From: Larix kaempferi
Taxonomy: Eukaryota > Streptophyta > Pinopsida > Pinales > Pinaceae
Direction: 5' to 3'
DNA: 64,000 nt
Assembly (NCBI GenBank): GCA_027924585.1
Contig: BSBM01000486.1
Coordinates: forward strand, 44,448,501 to 44,512,500
The position numbers were made by a program, and so were the translations under genes. The notes beneath the pieces are model-generated. The model had not been told where the DNA came from. It saw only the letters and a list, made by a program, of their open reading frames with translations, and searched no databases. This document shows, one piece after another, positions 43,956 to 55,496 of the stretch (within the stretch, counting starts at the first letter, position 1; each line of letters opens with the position of its first letter).

Positions 43956-44468
43956 TTCTAAAAAAAATTTGTTTCTGATTTTGGTTTGTCTCCTTTGACA
44001 AATTTGTCTGTTCTTCCCAGCCACATTGTGTAATACAGAGCTCCAGAGGTTATTGCAGCGCGCAAGGTTTCACAGAAATCTTATGTTTATAGTTTTGGGG
44101 TTCTGCTTCTAGAGCTTCTCACAGGGAAGGCCCAAATCCAAGCATCGGTAAACGAAGAGGTAATTGATTTGCCCATATGGGTTCAGTCAGTGGTTCGTGA
44201 GGAGTGGACTGCTGAAGTATTTGATGTGGAATTGATGAGATATCAGAATATTGAGGAGGAGATGGTCTAGATGTTGCATATTTCCATGGCTTGTGTTGTT
44301 ATAATGCTTGATCAGAGGCCTAGAATGACATAAGTATTTAAAATGATTGAGGAAGTAAAAAAATTAGATTCAGAAAACAGGCCATCCTCAGAAGACAAAT
44401 CTCAAGATTCAAATGGCCACACTCCTTCACAACAAAAAAAATCCACCATATGGAGTGCACACTCCTAG
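43956..44468 (+). pseudogene. LRR receptor-like kinase, C-terminal kinase fragment
   Basis: The plus strand encodes the C-terminal half of a plant receptor-like kinase of the group with a RAPEV activation-loop end. Seen in order: FVSDFGLSPL (43977, DFG motif), [65 protein letters not shown] and VFKMIEEV, then a Ser-rich tail to TAG 44466-44468. Stops interrupt it: TAA just before YRAPEV, TAG after EEEMV (CAG expected) and TAA after PRMT. The usual ADVYSFG is SYVYSFG, losing the conserved Asp. The N-terminal half, including LRRs, membrane segment and ATP site, is absent. This is the only host-gene remnant seen. Confidence 0.88.
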
Positions 44469-44675
44469 TGCAGTCACCCCATAAATTTCATTTTCTTTTA
44501 TGTTGCATTCCTTTGTGCATAAAGTATTTAATGTAGCAGTGCAACCCCTTCTTTCTCCTAAGGATTTCTATCTGTTTGTAAAGGTAGAAAATGCTTCCAA
44601 ACATATCCATTGGAGCTTCCTAGTATCAACACTTTTTTTTTCCAGTCCTATTGTTTGCAGGACATGTCTGTTACT
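44469..44675. other. Short spacer
   Basis: About 200 bases between the kinase pseudogene and the copia LTR. No feature is seen. Confidence 0.5.
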
Positions 44676-45280
44676 TGTTGAGATATTGTAACTTCAAAGA
44701 ATATTATATTTGTACTTTACTATTCCGGAGATGTTTCATTCCTCCGTGAAGATCTTATTGTATATCCGGAGATGTTTATTCCTCCGTTGGAATGTGGTAA
44801 CTTGGGTTATTAGACATCCCTAGTGGGGGTCGACCCTGTATGTGTTATGTGGGTTAAAGGGTTGTTAGACCACCCTAGAGGGGTCAGCCCAGTCAATTGT
44901 AGTGGGGTGTTTAACCCAGTGGTAAAGTTGGGGCCGACCTATTCAATATATTGTACAAGTCGGAGATGTATATAAATAGAGGATGTGAGCTCTTCATTTG
45001 ACACACTTCCCTGACTTAGAATGTAGCGCACTTGTGGAGGAGAGGTCTGCTATGGTGGAGGAGGAGATCATGTCTTTGGTTTGCATCTTTGTATATTGCT
45101 GGTCATCTATATTGAGGAAGCTTTGCTAGGTTTTCTACCCCATGAGGGTTTCCTAGGATAAATCTGTGTCTCTTGTGTTTATGCTGTGCTTGTTGTTTCT
45201 TCAGTGATCTTGTATATGCTATTATTGTGAAATGGAATGTAATGCTGCTATTTTCTGTCTTAGCATATTAAATCTTAACA
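44676..45280 (+). repeat. Element G (copia) 5' LTR
   Basis: It is about 605 bp, starting TGTTGAG and ending CTTAACA directly before a perfect primer site. A TATA box is at 44971-44978 (tataaata). It resembles the element E LTR in order and in segments such as TATAAATAGAG and GTGTCTCTTGTG, so the two families are related. Two internal near-duplications are present: CCGGAGATGTTT...ATTCCTCCG and GGTTATTAGAC...GGGTC. Confidence 0.88.
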
Positions 45281-45292
45281 TGGTATCAGAGC
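45281..45292 (+). other. Element G primer binding site
   Basis: TGGTATCAGAGC is a perfect match to the initiator tRNA-Met end, adjoining the LTR. Confidence 0.95.
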
Positions 45293-45424
45293 TAAATTGA
45301 AGGAAGGCAATGTATGGCACTTATGACACTTGCTTCACTTGCGACAATTTGAAGGTTTGGGTTTTACATAGAAAAAACCAGTCATCATGGAAATTTCGCT
45401 ATAAATCCATTTTTGCGAACGTTC
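45293..45424 (+). other. Element G leader, cut by element H
   Basis: 132 bases of copia leader precede the insertion of element H. A likely continuation starts at 60035 on the other side of H. Confidence 0.65.
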
Positions 45425-48400
45425 TATTATCACCTAAATTGTAGTTACCCCTATGGATGTATCCACTCATGGATGGCAATAGGGAAGGGAAACTCAAAAG
45501 GTGCAACCACGATCACCTCGACCTCCAATAGATGGTTGTCACGCCAGTCGAGGCAACCTTCACTTTATGTTATCTAGCCCAGACAACAAAGGGGGAGACC
45601 CGATCTACTCCCGACAGGAGAGATCAAAACCAAGACACCAAATCAAGTTAATTCTAAGTGAAGTAAAGTGTATGGTTTTTCCTAGACCTTAAGATGAAGT
45701 CACAAGACAAGTGTGGGGTTCAATGAGTATAGCTTTGGTTCATTAATGATGTGAGAGTGACTTATGATTTGTGAAATAGGATTCAGGATTAAAGTACTAG
45801 TTCAATGTGACAAAATCCACTGCCTTGGGAACCGTGTCCAATGCAGGGTAGTTTAGGGGTTGAATTGGGGATAACTAGTACAAGTGACAAGCTTGATCAT
45901 GAAGAATGATGGCATCAAAGGGTTTATCTCACCAATCAAGGGTCAAACCACAAGTTAATCCAACAATCTAGGAAAGTCGAATTGACTTGGAGAGAGACCA
46001 GTGCCTTGGGAATTGGGATAATGGAGTCAAAGTAAAGTTAACTTGTGGTTAAGGACTCCTATTGCATGAGACAAGTGGGCAATTAAAGTCTTGATGGATG
46101 AATAGGTCTAGATCTAGGTTTGACCTATGTGGACCACAATCCCTTAAAACAAGGAATGCTATCCCCAAGGCAAGATTTTACAAAGTGACCTACTAGACCT
46201 AGGTTTTGAATTATTCCCGTTCCAAATCCACTGAAATCTCAAGTAGCCACGTCCTAGAAGTGGGACAACTCCCTTCTCCAAGGTGGTGTGACTTTACCCA
46301 AGGAGGCTAAAATATGGGTTAAGTGGGTCAAGACAAGTCCGATGGCATCCAAACTTTAGATCCAGGTAGGTTAATCAATTAGGAGTGTGGATCTACAATT
46401 TCAAGGCAATCCGGTGGCTAGATCTTACTAGATCTGAGTTTGAAGATACCAAGTGGTCCAAAATGGGGATTAAATCCCTTAAAATGTGGAATAGGGCCCA
46501 CAAGGTAGAAATCAGAAAAGTGACAATCTGTGGGTAGGTTATTGGATGTGTAGATCATGAATCAAGCGGGATCTCACCTACCCACATACTAGATCTAGGT
46601 CAACTCACCAAACTAGGAAGTGCGCCCTTGCTTGGAGAGGCTAAATGCCTTGGGAAGAGGGTCAAATGGAAGCCAATCCTCACCAAACTATAGATCCGGG
46701 ATGCCGTGGATATTATTGAGGTGGGTTTTCAATATCTTACCCAAGAAGCCACTAGATCTTAGTAGATCTGAAAAAATGTAAAATGACGGTTTTGAAGAAA
46801 TTAGGGTTTTATCAATTTATAAGCTATGTCAATGGATTGGATCAAGATAAGATAAACAAACCTGTGGATCTTACCTGGGTAACCTTGTAGGTGCCTTGAT
46901 GATGATGATCTATGCAAACCCGATCAATTTGAGAAGCTTTGAGGTAGTTTTCTATGCAATCGATTTAGTCCAAGAAGCCAATGTGCCCTCTCTCCTGCAC
47001 AACAAGCGTCAACAATATCAGATTTGATGTAATCAAGAGATAAGACTAATGCCACAAGAGAAGTAACAGAAAAATAGCATAGATCACAATGATACTAATG
47101 ATAACCTCCTGATACAAGCAAATGCCAAGAAAGTCGATTTGAAGAAGCCTTGCAAAATCGCCCTCATGTAGACAAGACAATGATTTCCAAAATAGATAGA
47201 TCTTACCACAAATTACAAATGCTAGGTTGCAATAGACTTTCCAATCACCATCTAAGAACACCAGATGCAAAGGATACCACAAGAATTTCCACAAGAAAGT
47301 TTTTCTATACCAATAATTCAAGAGCCAAAGACCCCTTACAATGAGAAGCTCTCTCCTTTAAATAGGAAGGAGAGGCATCAAAATCCTAACCACTTTTTGA
47401 ATGAGTGGCTAATATTAAAAGATACAAATGTCTAATCAATGATTGAGATGAGCTCAACAATAAAATACATGGATCACTAATAAAATATAATATGAGTGGG
47501 CAAAATTGCCCTAGAAGAGGGGAATCCCACCAAATCATGATGACAAAATATAATAAGAAGCTTATGGTGGGTCCAAGGGGTAATTTTAGCCACCCTTGGT
47601 CAATCCCCATAGCACAATAATAATAAAATAGTCATCAATATACCAAATCATGCCTCCATGGTCAAATCATAGGCCTCAAAAGACCTCAGAAATCATCAGA
47701 AAGTGCCATAAGTGATGGATGCGGGCCCTGATGAAGCTGAAACTGCTGGAGGAGGTGTGGAAGACATCTATCCATCATCACTGATCATTCCATGCCATAA
47801 CATTGCCTTAGTAGACCAAATCGGTTTCCTCAATAGCCATTTCTACCAATCCTGAAATGCCTCGAGAAGTGTGAAACTGCCCCAAACTGCCTCCTGGAGT
47901 GCTTGCGCTGTCAAGGTGAGGGCACCAGTGTGTCCGGGAGGGGGGTAATATGGTAAAAAAAAGTGGCTGGACCACCCCCTCCAGGCACAGTGCCCTAGGT
48001 CAATCGGATAAAAATCATATCTGCTCTGATAGGGCCTCCGACAGACCAAAACTGCACTGGGATAGCCTACTGAGGCTTAATCATCACTGTAAATGCCCGG
48101 AACTGAAAACAAGCTGTCTCATTGGACTCGAAAATTCCAAATCCATCCAAGATGTGTACTCATACACCATATGAGTCTCTGCATGATCAATATATATATC
48201 CAATATACCGGAACAGGGCAAATAATAATAATCTGTAAATGATCAAATACTGCTGTAAACCATGAATCATCATCATAACCCTGTAGCTGCTGCATAGAAT
48301 CATCATATACATGTACATAGACCATATATCATCTATCCATATCATCATAAGTTCCAACCATCTCATGTCCTATGGTTGACCTTGGTCAAACTAGGTCTAA

Positions 48401-49958
48401 CCAAGTCAACATGACCAAATATAACTCAGACCATCATCAGAAGCTGCTGCAAAGTGTCAAAGGTTAATGCATGCTCTACAACTTATTCAAATAACAATTA
48501 TAACACAAAGTAATCATTACTGGCGATATAAATCCAAATATATAATGTCATTAATTATTATTATTACTCAGACTAGACTTTCAAGATCATACTCACTTCA
48601 TAGCTGTGATCAATTTGCTAGTGAAGGGTGAAGGCTAAAATAACTGGCTAGGCTAAGGGATGAATTGAATGACTTAACTTTGTGACACTTTGGCAAAGGG
48701 AAAGGGAATACACACCATAGTATATACTGAATGAGCAATAACACAGGGAATGGTGGTGTCTCACAAATGGATGAGTTGTTCAAAGAGGGTTTATTCACCT
48801 TTAACAGATGCGCACAATCCATAATACAAATAAGGCCAGCAATTGTTTTGATATAGCATTTAAGTTCCATTGCTTTTTGGGCCTGAAGTTTCCATAGCAT
48901 TAGTCTATGTGTGTTATAAACACATTGCATAGATTTTCATTTATTTTAGGCTTTCTGCTGTAGGTGTGTTTTTAAGGCACTTGTTTACCTGAGCACTTCT
49001 AGGTGTGTCATGGACAGCTTGTTTACCTAGGTATTTACGTTTACAAAAGATATAACATTTTATTTTCATGGCCATTTTCATTTGGCATGCCTTTCATTCA
49101 TGTGTGTTTAGAAACACATTGCATGAATGGGATTTTCATACAAGATATAGCATTTCATTTTCCAGATTTTGTATTCATGGTAGCACTAAAAGTTTCAGGT
49201 TTAGCCAACACAACTTTTGGACTAGGGGGAATTCCAAGGAAATCCAACTCACCATAGGTAAGTTTTGTCACCAACTCAGAGCCGAGACACAGTAAACAGG
49301 GAAGCTCATCCAATACAGAGGCTATAGCGGGGAAAAGTCCTCCATGCCACTAGTCAAGTAGTAAGTCAAGGTGATAAACTAAAAGGTAGGCAATGGATGG
49401 ATGTAGACAATGAATAATGGAGCCAACACTAGCAAGCCAAGGTATGGTGGAATGATCACCTCTATTCTCCCTAAGGAGGGTAAAACCAATGATTATGAAT
49501 AGTGAACTTCTAAGTCTGAGTAGGGACAATATAATATATATAATAAGCTTCAACCAAGTCCATATATCTATATGATCGCCAGATCATGACACTAGGTGCT
49601 AAGACATGTTATGAGAATATGTATAAAAGCAATATAACCATAACACAATGATATACCTGCTGAGTCATATACCTGAATGCTCATCAACATGTACCATCAT
49701 CTATCCTCTGAAACTGCTGCTGTAATTTTGGGCACTACTGACTGCTCTGTACCAATGGTATAATGGCTACATTGGTCATCTCTCTGAGTGTCCGGAGACT
49801 CAGTCATGGCATGGGGAATACAACTACTGTCCACAATCTGATAGTGATCCAATATAGATGCTCATCTCAGCATCTCAAATGTAAGGGAACTGGCTGAATA
49901 GTGTACTGGCATCAGAAAAATAATGTATGGTAGCCCGGCTACTATATATGTGATAACA
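45425..49958 (-). repeat. Element H 3' LTR (4.5 kb)
   Basis: It matches 55497-60034 throughout, with small indels, at roughly 97% by eye. A TATA-like box for minus-strand transcription is at 47357-47364. Open frames inside (such as 47046-47321) also occur in the other LTR, as expected from LTR duplication, and have no recognised product. A hairpin TGTGTTT-AG-AAACACA is near 49107-49123. Confidence 0.93.
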
Positions 49959-50413
49959 TTTGGCTCCGGCTGGGACAATTGCTCTGCTGAAATGAGAGCT
50001 TGAGAACCTCAGAATCTCTGGTCGTCGAACTCTGCTACTCGAATCCATGATCCAGCACTCTACCATTTTGCTTCCAGCTTTTTATTTTTGCAACCTATTT
50101 TCTGCATTCACAAACATCAAAGATAGCTCATGCCGCATGTGTGGGAAAAATATAAAACCAACAGAAATAAAATCTATTCTATGTCAGAAATATAAATGCA
50201 GCAAGAAAATTAAATTACTAACATAATTTGCAAAATTTGAAATTTATTGTGTAGGAAAAAGAAAAGTGACAGGTACTCAATTAAACTAGGAGCTTACAAA
50301 GGAGCTTAGAAATAAACAAGGTGCCAGACTCAATGGCTGAAAAGATTAACTACTGCCCAAGTAGGCTTATTTGTTTTCTTACCTACTCTAATCTACCAGG
50401 CAATGCAATGCAC
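49959..50413 (-). other. Element H 3' non-coding region
   Basis: About 450 bases between the pol stop and the LTR. The bases next to the LTR do not form a clear polypurine tract (GGAGCCAAA on the minus strand). No gene is seen. Confidence 0.7.
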
Positions 50414-50416
50414 AGT

Positions 50417-52309
50417 TTACTCGATAGGTGGGAAATAATGCTTTAACAAAAGCCCATTTACAGGGAGTTCAAGTTCATCCCCATCTAGAGTTTCTAGAAA
50501 CATTGATCCTTTTCCAGCTATCCATGATACTTGATACGGGCCCATCCAGATTTTTTCAAATTTTCCATGGTTTCCAGGTTTTGCCTTGTTTTTGTCCCAT
50601 AACAAAACTATGTCTCCTACTACGAATTTCACATTCCTGGTTCTTTGGTCAAAAGTTCCTTTAACTCTTTCCTGTTCAATAATGGTCTTGTCAAATGCCA
50701 TCCTTCTCATTTCATCAAGTTCTACTAATTTATCAATTCTTACTTGGAAGGCTTCTTCATCTGAAGTGCATTGTTGTAATAGCTCATATACAAGAATTTG
50801 TAAATTTATTGGGAGTCTACAATCTTGCCCATATACCAACTCAAAAGGGGATTTTCCGGTAATCCTTTTAACAGTTGTCCTGTCAGCCCACAGGTCATAT
50901 TTCAACTTTGTGTCCCAACTTCTCTTGTTGGTGCCAACCATTCTCTTTAGCAATCTTATCAAATTCTTATTGCTAGATTCAGCAAGACCATTTCCTTGAG
51001 GATAATAGTTTGACGAATGTGAGAGAGTGATTCCATGATTCATGCAAAAGGTTGACATCTCTAATTTACTGAAAGTGGAAGCGTTATCAGTCGTTATTTT
51101 TAAAGGACAACCATATTTGGATACAATATTTTCTTCCAAAAATTTCACAACTACCTCGGCTGTAGCCTTCTTGGTTGGGATGGCTTCTACCCATTGAGTA
51201 AAGTAATCAGTATAGGTCAACATATACTTATGTCCATTGCTTGAGTTTTCACTAAAAGGTCCAACAAAATCCATACCCCACTGTTGAAAAGGAGCTTCTA
51301 CTACTACGGGATTTAAAGGTAAGGCAGGCAATCTTGGTTTTCCTGAAAATAGTTGACATTCTTGACAAACTCTAACATAAGAATGCACATCCTCAAAAAG
51401 TGTTGGCCAATAATAACCAGCCCTCATGATTTTTGAAGCGGTTGTTCTTGGGGAATAATGGCCACCACATAATCCAGAATGCATTTCTTTCATAATAGTT
51501 TGTGATTCCTCAGGGATAACACATTTCAGAATTATTCCATCAGGATTTCTCCATCCTAACCCGTCTTGAGTTATAACATACTTCTCATCTTTTAATCTCA
51601 ATGCTCTTCTTTGATGATCTACAAGGTGATCAGGGCATGACAAGTTTCTCAAGAAATACATAATATCTTTGTACCATTCATGCTCATTATAAATGTTTAG
51701 AATACCAAGGTTTCTTTCACTTACCAGATTTACCATGTTACCTCCCTTTTCAGTCAAAAGTTGAGCTAACCCTTGTCCTTTAACAATCTTGATAGGCTTA
51801 ATTTCTAGATCATACTCTTGTATGCGTGAAATCCAATTTCCTCTTACACCTATACCATTTGCTTGTGACAGAACATCCTTTACCGCTTGATATGGTACAT
51901 ATGCCTTGATTTTGGAATATCCCACATATGTTCTAAAATGTTTCAAGGCTTTGACTAAAGCGTAAGCTTGTTTTTCAGTTGTGGTATACTTTAGTTCAGC
52001 ATCTCTCAATTTTTTGCTCATAAAGGCTATAGGTTGTTCATGGTTTTCATCATTCTTTTGTAATAACACACCATCAATAGTATCTTCCGAAGCATACGAG
52101 TAAATCATGAACTCTTTATTGTAATTAGGACAAGCTAACACAGGGGAGGTTGAAATGGCCTTTTTAAGCTTGGTGAAAGACATTTCACATTCTTTATCCC
52201 ATACAAACTTCACATCCTTTTTAAGAAGGGCATTTAATGGTTTGGCCAATTCTGCTAAGTTTGGAATGAATCTTCGGACAAAATTTATTTTACCAAAAAA
52301 ATATTGCAA
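50417..52309 (-). CDS. Element H RT end, classical RNase H and integrase
   Basis: A 630-codon open frame ends pol. It starts in the RT thumb (FFGKINFVRRFIPNLAELAKPL). The classical RNase H follows but lacks key residues: MIYSYASEDTIDGVLLQ has Tyr where the first Asp stands, and KAYVPYQAVKDVL replaces the TDH box. TEKQAYALVKAL keeps the Glu. The integrase looks whole: HSGLCGGHYS and CQECQ zinc ligands, Asp in GMDFVGP, Asp in TTDNAST, Glu in GNGLAESSNK, and a C-terminal GDIVLLWDK and MGPYQV region. The first residues are joined to the RT frame (52349-53020) across one TAG. Confidence 0.93.
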   Translation of the reverse strand: MQYFFGKINFVRRFIPNLAELAKPLNALLKKDVKFVWDKECEMSFTKLKKAISTSPVLACPNYNKEFMIYSYASEDTIDGVLLQKNDENHEQPIAFMSKKLRDAELKYTTTEKQAYALVKALKHFRTYVGYSKIKAYVPYQAVKDVLSQANGIGVRGNWISRIQEYDLEIKPIKIVKGQGLAQLLTEKGGNMVNLVSERNLGILNIYNEHEWYKDIMYFLRNLSCPDHLVDHQRRALRLKDEKYVITQDGLGWRNPDGIILKCVIPEESQTIMKEMHSGLCGGHYSPRTTASKIMRAGYYWPTLFEDVHSYVRVCQECQLFSGKPRLPALPLNPVVVEAPFQQWGMDFVGPFSENSSNGHKYMLTYTDYFTQWVEAIPTKKATAEVVVKFLEENIVSKYGCPLKITTDNASTFSKLEMSTFCMNHGITLSHSSNYYPQGNGLAESSNKNLIRLLKRMVGTNKRSWDTKLKYDLWADRTTVKRITGKSPFELVYGQDCRLPINLQILVYELLQQCTSDEEAFQVRIDKLVELDEMRRMAFDKTIIEQERVKGTFDQRTRNVKFVVGDIVLLWDKNKAKPGNHGKFEKIWMGPYQVSWIAGKGSMFLETLDGDELELPVNGLLLKHYFPPIE

Positions 52310-52348
52310 GGTGGCTACATTATGGGGTGCTGCAATAGCATTGATGGC

Positions 52349-53074
52349 CTAGACACGTTCTGGGTCAATTATGATACCTTCTTTTGACACAATATGTCCT
52401 AATAACTTACCCTCATCTACTCCAAAAGTTGACTTTTTGGGTTTCAAAGATATGCCAAAATTTCTGCAACGTTCAACAACTCTTCTCAAATGTTCTACAT
52501 GGTCTCCCCGTTTCTTTGAAAACACTGTCAAGTCATCCTGATAAATGGCAATGATTTTCCCAATCAAATCACTAAATGCCTGATCCATAGCTCTTTGAAA
52601 GGTAGAACTGGCATTTAATAGTCCAAAAGGCATTCTTATATATTGGAAAGTTCCCCATGGAGTAGTAAAGGTTGTTTTATCTCTGTCTTCCTTTCTAATA
52701 CGTACTTGATTATACCCCGAGAACCCATCCAACATTGACAACATACCTGCCCCAGTGACACTCTGTAACAAATTTTCCATATTTGGCAAAGGGTAATTGT
52801 CCTTAAGGGATGCTTGGTTTAGATTTCTGAAATCAATACATACCCTGATTTCACCACTTTTCTTTCTTACAATCACCGGGTTAGAAACCCAAGTAGTGTG
52901 TCGAACAGGTTGGATAATTCCGGCAGCCAACATTTTTTCAAGTTCTTTTTTGATTAATGGTGCGAGTTTGGGATTGACATTTCTTAACTTTTTCCTATAA
53001 GGTTTAGCTCCTTCATGCAAAGGGATAGTATGCTCAATAATTTCAGGATCAAAAGTTTTGAGTTCATCATATGC
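52349..53074 (-). pseudogene. Element H reverse transcriptase
   Basis: The frame 52349-53020 carries WVSNPVIVRKKSGEIRVCIDFRNLN, MLDGFSGYNQVRI, MPFGLLNASSTF, the catalytic YQDDL box (52529-52543) and KLLGHIVSKEGI. A stop before it (TAG near 53072, where Trp is expected in FAWAYDEL) and one after it (TAG near 52347, where Gln is expected) are the only breaks. Both are explained by single G-to-A or C-to-T changes. RT copies the element RNA into DNA. Confidence 0.93.
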
Positions 53075-54070
53075 CTAGGCAAAAATATCTCTATACTTCC
53101 TAATTAGATTCACAATCACCTTTCTTTCTTCTAGGGAGGCATTCTTTCGTATTCTAATCATTCTGGGAGAAACTGCGGTTCCAATATTTATCTCTATAAC
53201 CTCATCTACTGGTTCAGCTCTTTTACCTTTGTATTCATCATGCCTATTGAAATTTTTCTCCAGAGGTATTGCTAGTTTCATAACATCAAGATCTTGAACG
53301 GAAGAACCGTTTAATTTATCTTCTAAATTCACATTGCAATTCTGAAAATTTTCAGTGTTTTGTAAGAATGCAATGATTTGTGCATCATTATCAAAGATTT
53401 GCCAATGATCTTGATTATCAGGAACTGATGGTCTAAATATTACTTCAACCTTACACTCTTTATTCTTAAGATGATCTGGAGTTTCAAAGGTGCATGCTAT
53501 TACTGATAATGCATCGGCTAGGGTATTTTCTTCTCTTGGGACTGCTCGTATTGCAAAGGCATCAAACATTTCTATGGTATCCCAAACCGCATTTCGATAA
53601 TCCCTAAGCCTATTATTTTTGGCTGAAAACTGGTTCTTCACTTGGGACACAATCAAATCAGAGTCTCCTGTTACATTCAGACATTTAATCTTTTGTTTGT
53701 GGCAAATCTCTAACCCTAAAATCAATGCCTCATACTCAGCTACATTGTTTGTGCACTCAAATTCGAGATGAAATGCAAATAATTTTTCTTCACCAGAAGG
53801 AGATGTAAGCACAATTCCAGCTCCAGCACCATGCCTAGATTTTCCCCCATCAAAATGCATTTTCCAAACTTGACTAGGAGGAAAAGGATGTTGCCGGGGC
53901 TCTTCCCAAAAGTTAGCCATCACCACATAATTTCCAACTTCCTCAGTGGGGCGCATTGCCTCTTCAAACAAATAATCGGGTGTTTCTACATGATCTATCA
54001 TAGGTTTTTCGTTCATCAATCTATAAGAAGCTTTTCCCCCAATATGAATGGTTGAGTAAGATAAATCCAT
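53075..54070 (-). CDS. Element H archaeal-type RNase H and linker
   Basis: The 331-codon frame has, at about residues 68-192 (53495-53869), an RNase H of the archaeal or plant type: MHFDGGKSRHGAGAG (Asp), NVAEYEALILGLE (Glu), VTGDSDLIVSQ (Asp) and ENTLADALS (Asp). All four catalytic residues are present, unlike in the classical RNase H of the same element. The rest is a linker of unknown role leading to RT. In Ogre and Retand elements, as I recall, this domain lies after the classical RNase H; here it lies before RT. Its likely job is to remove RNA during reverse transcription in place of the degraded classical enzyme. Confidence 0.88.
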   Translation of the reverse strand: MDLSYSTIHIGGKASYRLMNEKPMIDHVETPDYLFEEAMRPTEEVGNYVVMANFWEEPRQHPFPPSQVWKMHFDGGKSRHGAGAGIVLTSPSGEEKLFAFHLEFECTNNVAEYEALILGLEICHKQKIKCLNVTGDSDLIVSQVKNQFSAKNNRLRDYRNAVWDTIEMFDAFAIRAVPREENTLADALSVIACTFETPDHLKNKECKVEVIFRPSVPDNQDHWQIFDNDAQIIAFLQNTENFQNCNVNLEDKLNGSSVQDLDVMKLAIPLEKNFNRHDEYKGKRAEPVDEVIEINIGTAVSPRMIRIRKNASLEERKVIVNLIRKYRDIFA

Positions 54071-54085
54071 TTGGATACTTCCTCC

Positions 54086-54457
54086 TCATTTGGTAGCCCA
54101 CTCCCTTGATAACAACATCCCCCATGCGTCGGGAATATCTAAAACCAAAACATTCATACTTATTTCAATTGCAGGATAAGCAACCAACTTCATCTTGAGA
54201 TTCTCAATCATACCTTCTGACTTAACAGGCCTAGAATCCATCCCACACACATTTCTATACTCTCTGGATGGTTTTAGCTCCAATTGTTCCATGACCTTAA
54301 GAGGCATAATATTTACTTCTGCTCCTAAATCTAACATACAGTTATGTAATATCAATTGATTGATCTCCAAAGCAATATAAAAAGGGGGGTGACCCCTACC
54401 TTTATCAATTACACTTTGAATCATAATGGGGGGGTCATCCTCAGTTGTTAATTTCAC
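54086..54457 (-). CDS. Element H protease
   Basis: The 123-codon frame is a gypsy aspartic protease. CMLDLGAEVNIMPLKVMEQL holds the active-site Asp (about residue 43), and SMNVLVLDIPDAWGMLLSREW is the usual C-terminal part. It would cut the Gag-Pol polyprotein. The next frame downstream (53075-54070) follows one stop (near 54083). The upstream Gag-end frame overlaps it by four bases in another register, with a frameshift near 54480. Confidence 0.9.
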   Translation of the reverse strand: MKLTTEDDPPIMIQSVIDKGRGHPPFYIALEINQLILHNCMLDLGAEVNIMPLKVMEQLELKPSREYRNVCGMDSRPVKSEGMIENLKMKLVAYPAIEISMNVLVLDIPDAWGMLLSREWATK

Positions 54458-55326
54458 AGGATTCTTGACTTTAGCTCGATTCCTAAGAATTTAGTTGCTT
54501 GATTAAAGTATGAATGGATTTTCAAAAGTTCCTCCAAGGGCACAGGGATATTGGGTTTGGATAAGAAGTTACTCAAGTCAATCTTTAAGTTGCAAGCCTT
54601 TTCTCGATCCTTGGTATTTATTTTTAGACCCAATAAATGCATTACCTGTGCTCTAACATAAGGGATAAATACCAAGTCTTTCAAAGACACCATGACAGAG
54701 GATCCCGAGAGTTTTCCCAATATATTTGAATTCAGCTTTTCTTGTGTTATAGGAGAAATCTCTTTTCTAGGAGTATTCACTTGCTTTCTTTGCACTGGCT
54801 CCCTAGCCCGGGGTTTAGCAGGGCTCGGACTTGTTACCTTCTTGGTGACTTGAGTAGACAACCTTCTGGGTTGATCATTTTTCTTTAAAATTCCTTTAGG
54901 AAGAATGTTTGGAGTTTGAGTGGGGACTCTACGAGTGATATTCCTTTGGTCAAGGGAATTTTCTTTCACAATAGTTTTGCTCTTATCTATATCTTTCGAG
55001 TTATTCTTTTCTTGAGACCTAGTTACTACTTGACCATCCGAGGCTTTTCTTGTAGACCTAGTTTGAGGACATTCATTGGTATACACACCCTCAGAGGTTT
55101 TATAGAAAGGTTCATAGCGTTTGAGATTCTCACTTTGTTTTCTGAGAACTACCCCATTCAGGTTTCGAATTAAACCACTCATTTCGGTCATCATTTTCAA
55201 AATCATATCGTTCTCTGAATAAGTGACGCAAGGCATAGTTCTAGGTGTTGTAAGGATGTAAATGAGCCTGCTCCTCAGCGGAGTCACGATTGGGAGTCGC
55301 CAGGTAGATTTAAACTCTTCTACCAA
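54454..55326 (-). pseudogene. Element H Gag remnant
   Basis: The 290-codon frame begins about 150 bases after the primer site. It is basic and low in complexity (Lys, Arg, Gln, Pro, Ser), with a C-terminal part (NFLSKPNIPVPLEELLKI) that resembles the region between Gag and protease in Tat elements. No retrotransposon Gag capsid domain and no zinc knuckle is seen, and there is no room for them upstream. The capsid part seems deleted, so this copy would need Gag from a relative. Confidence 0.7.
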
Positions 55327-55475
55327 GATATGTGTCGTTGTATATGCAGGAGAGAGTGAATAATGACTACTAGTTTGTCCAAGGTAAGCACTATGCCTTT
55401 CAATACCAAAATTTTAGGCAAACAAAATGGGAGGGCTTTAAGAAAGGTATGTCGAACCAGGGTAAGCCTATGCCT

Positions 55476-55493
55476 TCCCCGGCAACGGCGCCA
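55476..55493 (-). other. Element H primer binding site (tRNA-Asp)
   Basis: The minus strand reads TGGCGCCGTTGCCGGGGA three bases from the LTR. This is the known 18-base plant tRNA-Asp site used by Athila-type elements. Confidence 0.95.
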
Positions 55494-55496
55494 AAA

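Noticed and set aside
47046-47321. Open frame in the H LTR that is also found at 57036-57395
   Set aside because: The two LTRs are copies of one sequence made at insertion, so the shared frame is not evidence of selection. No motif was recognised.
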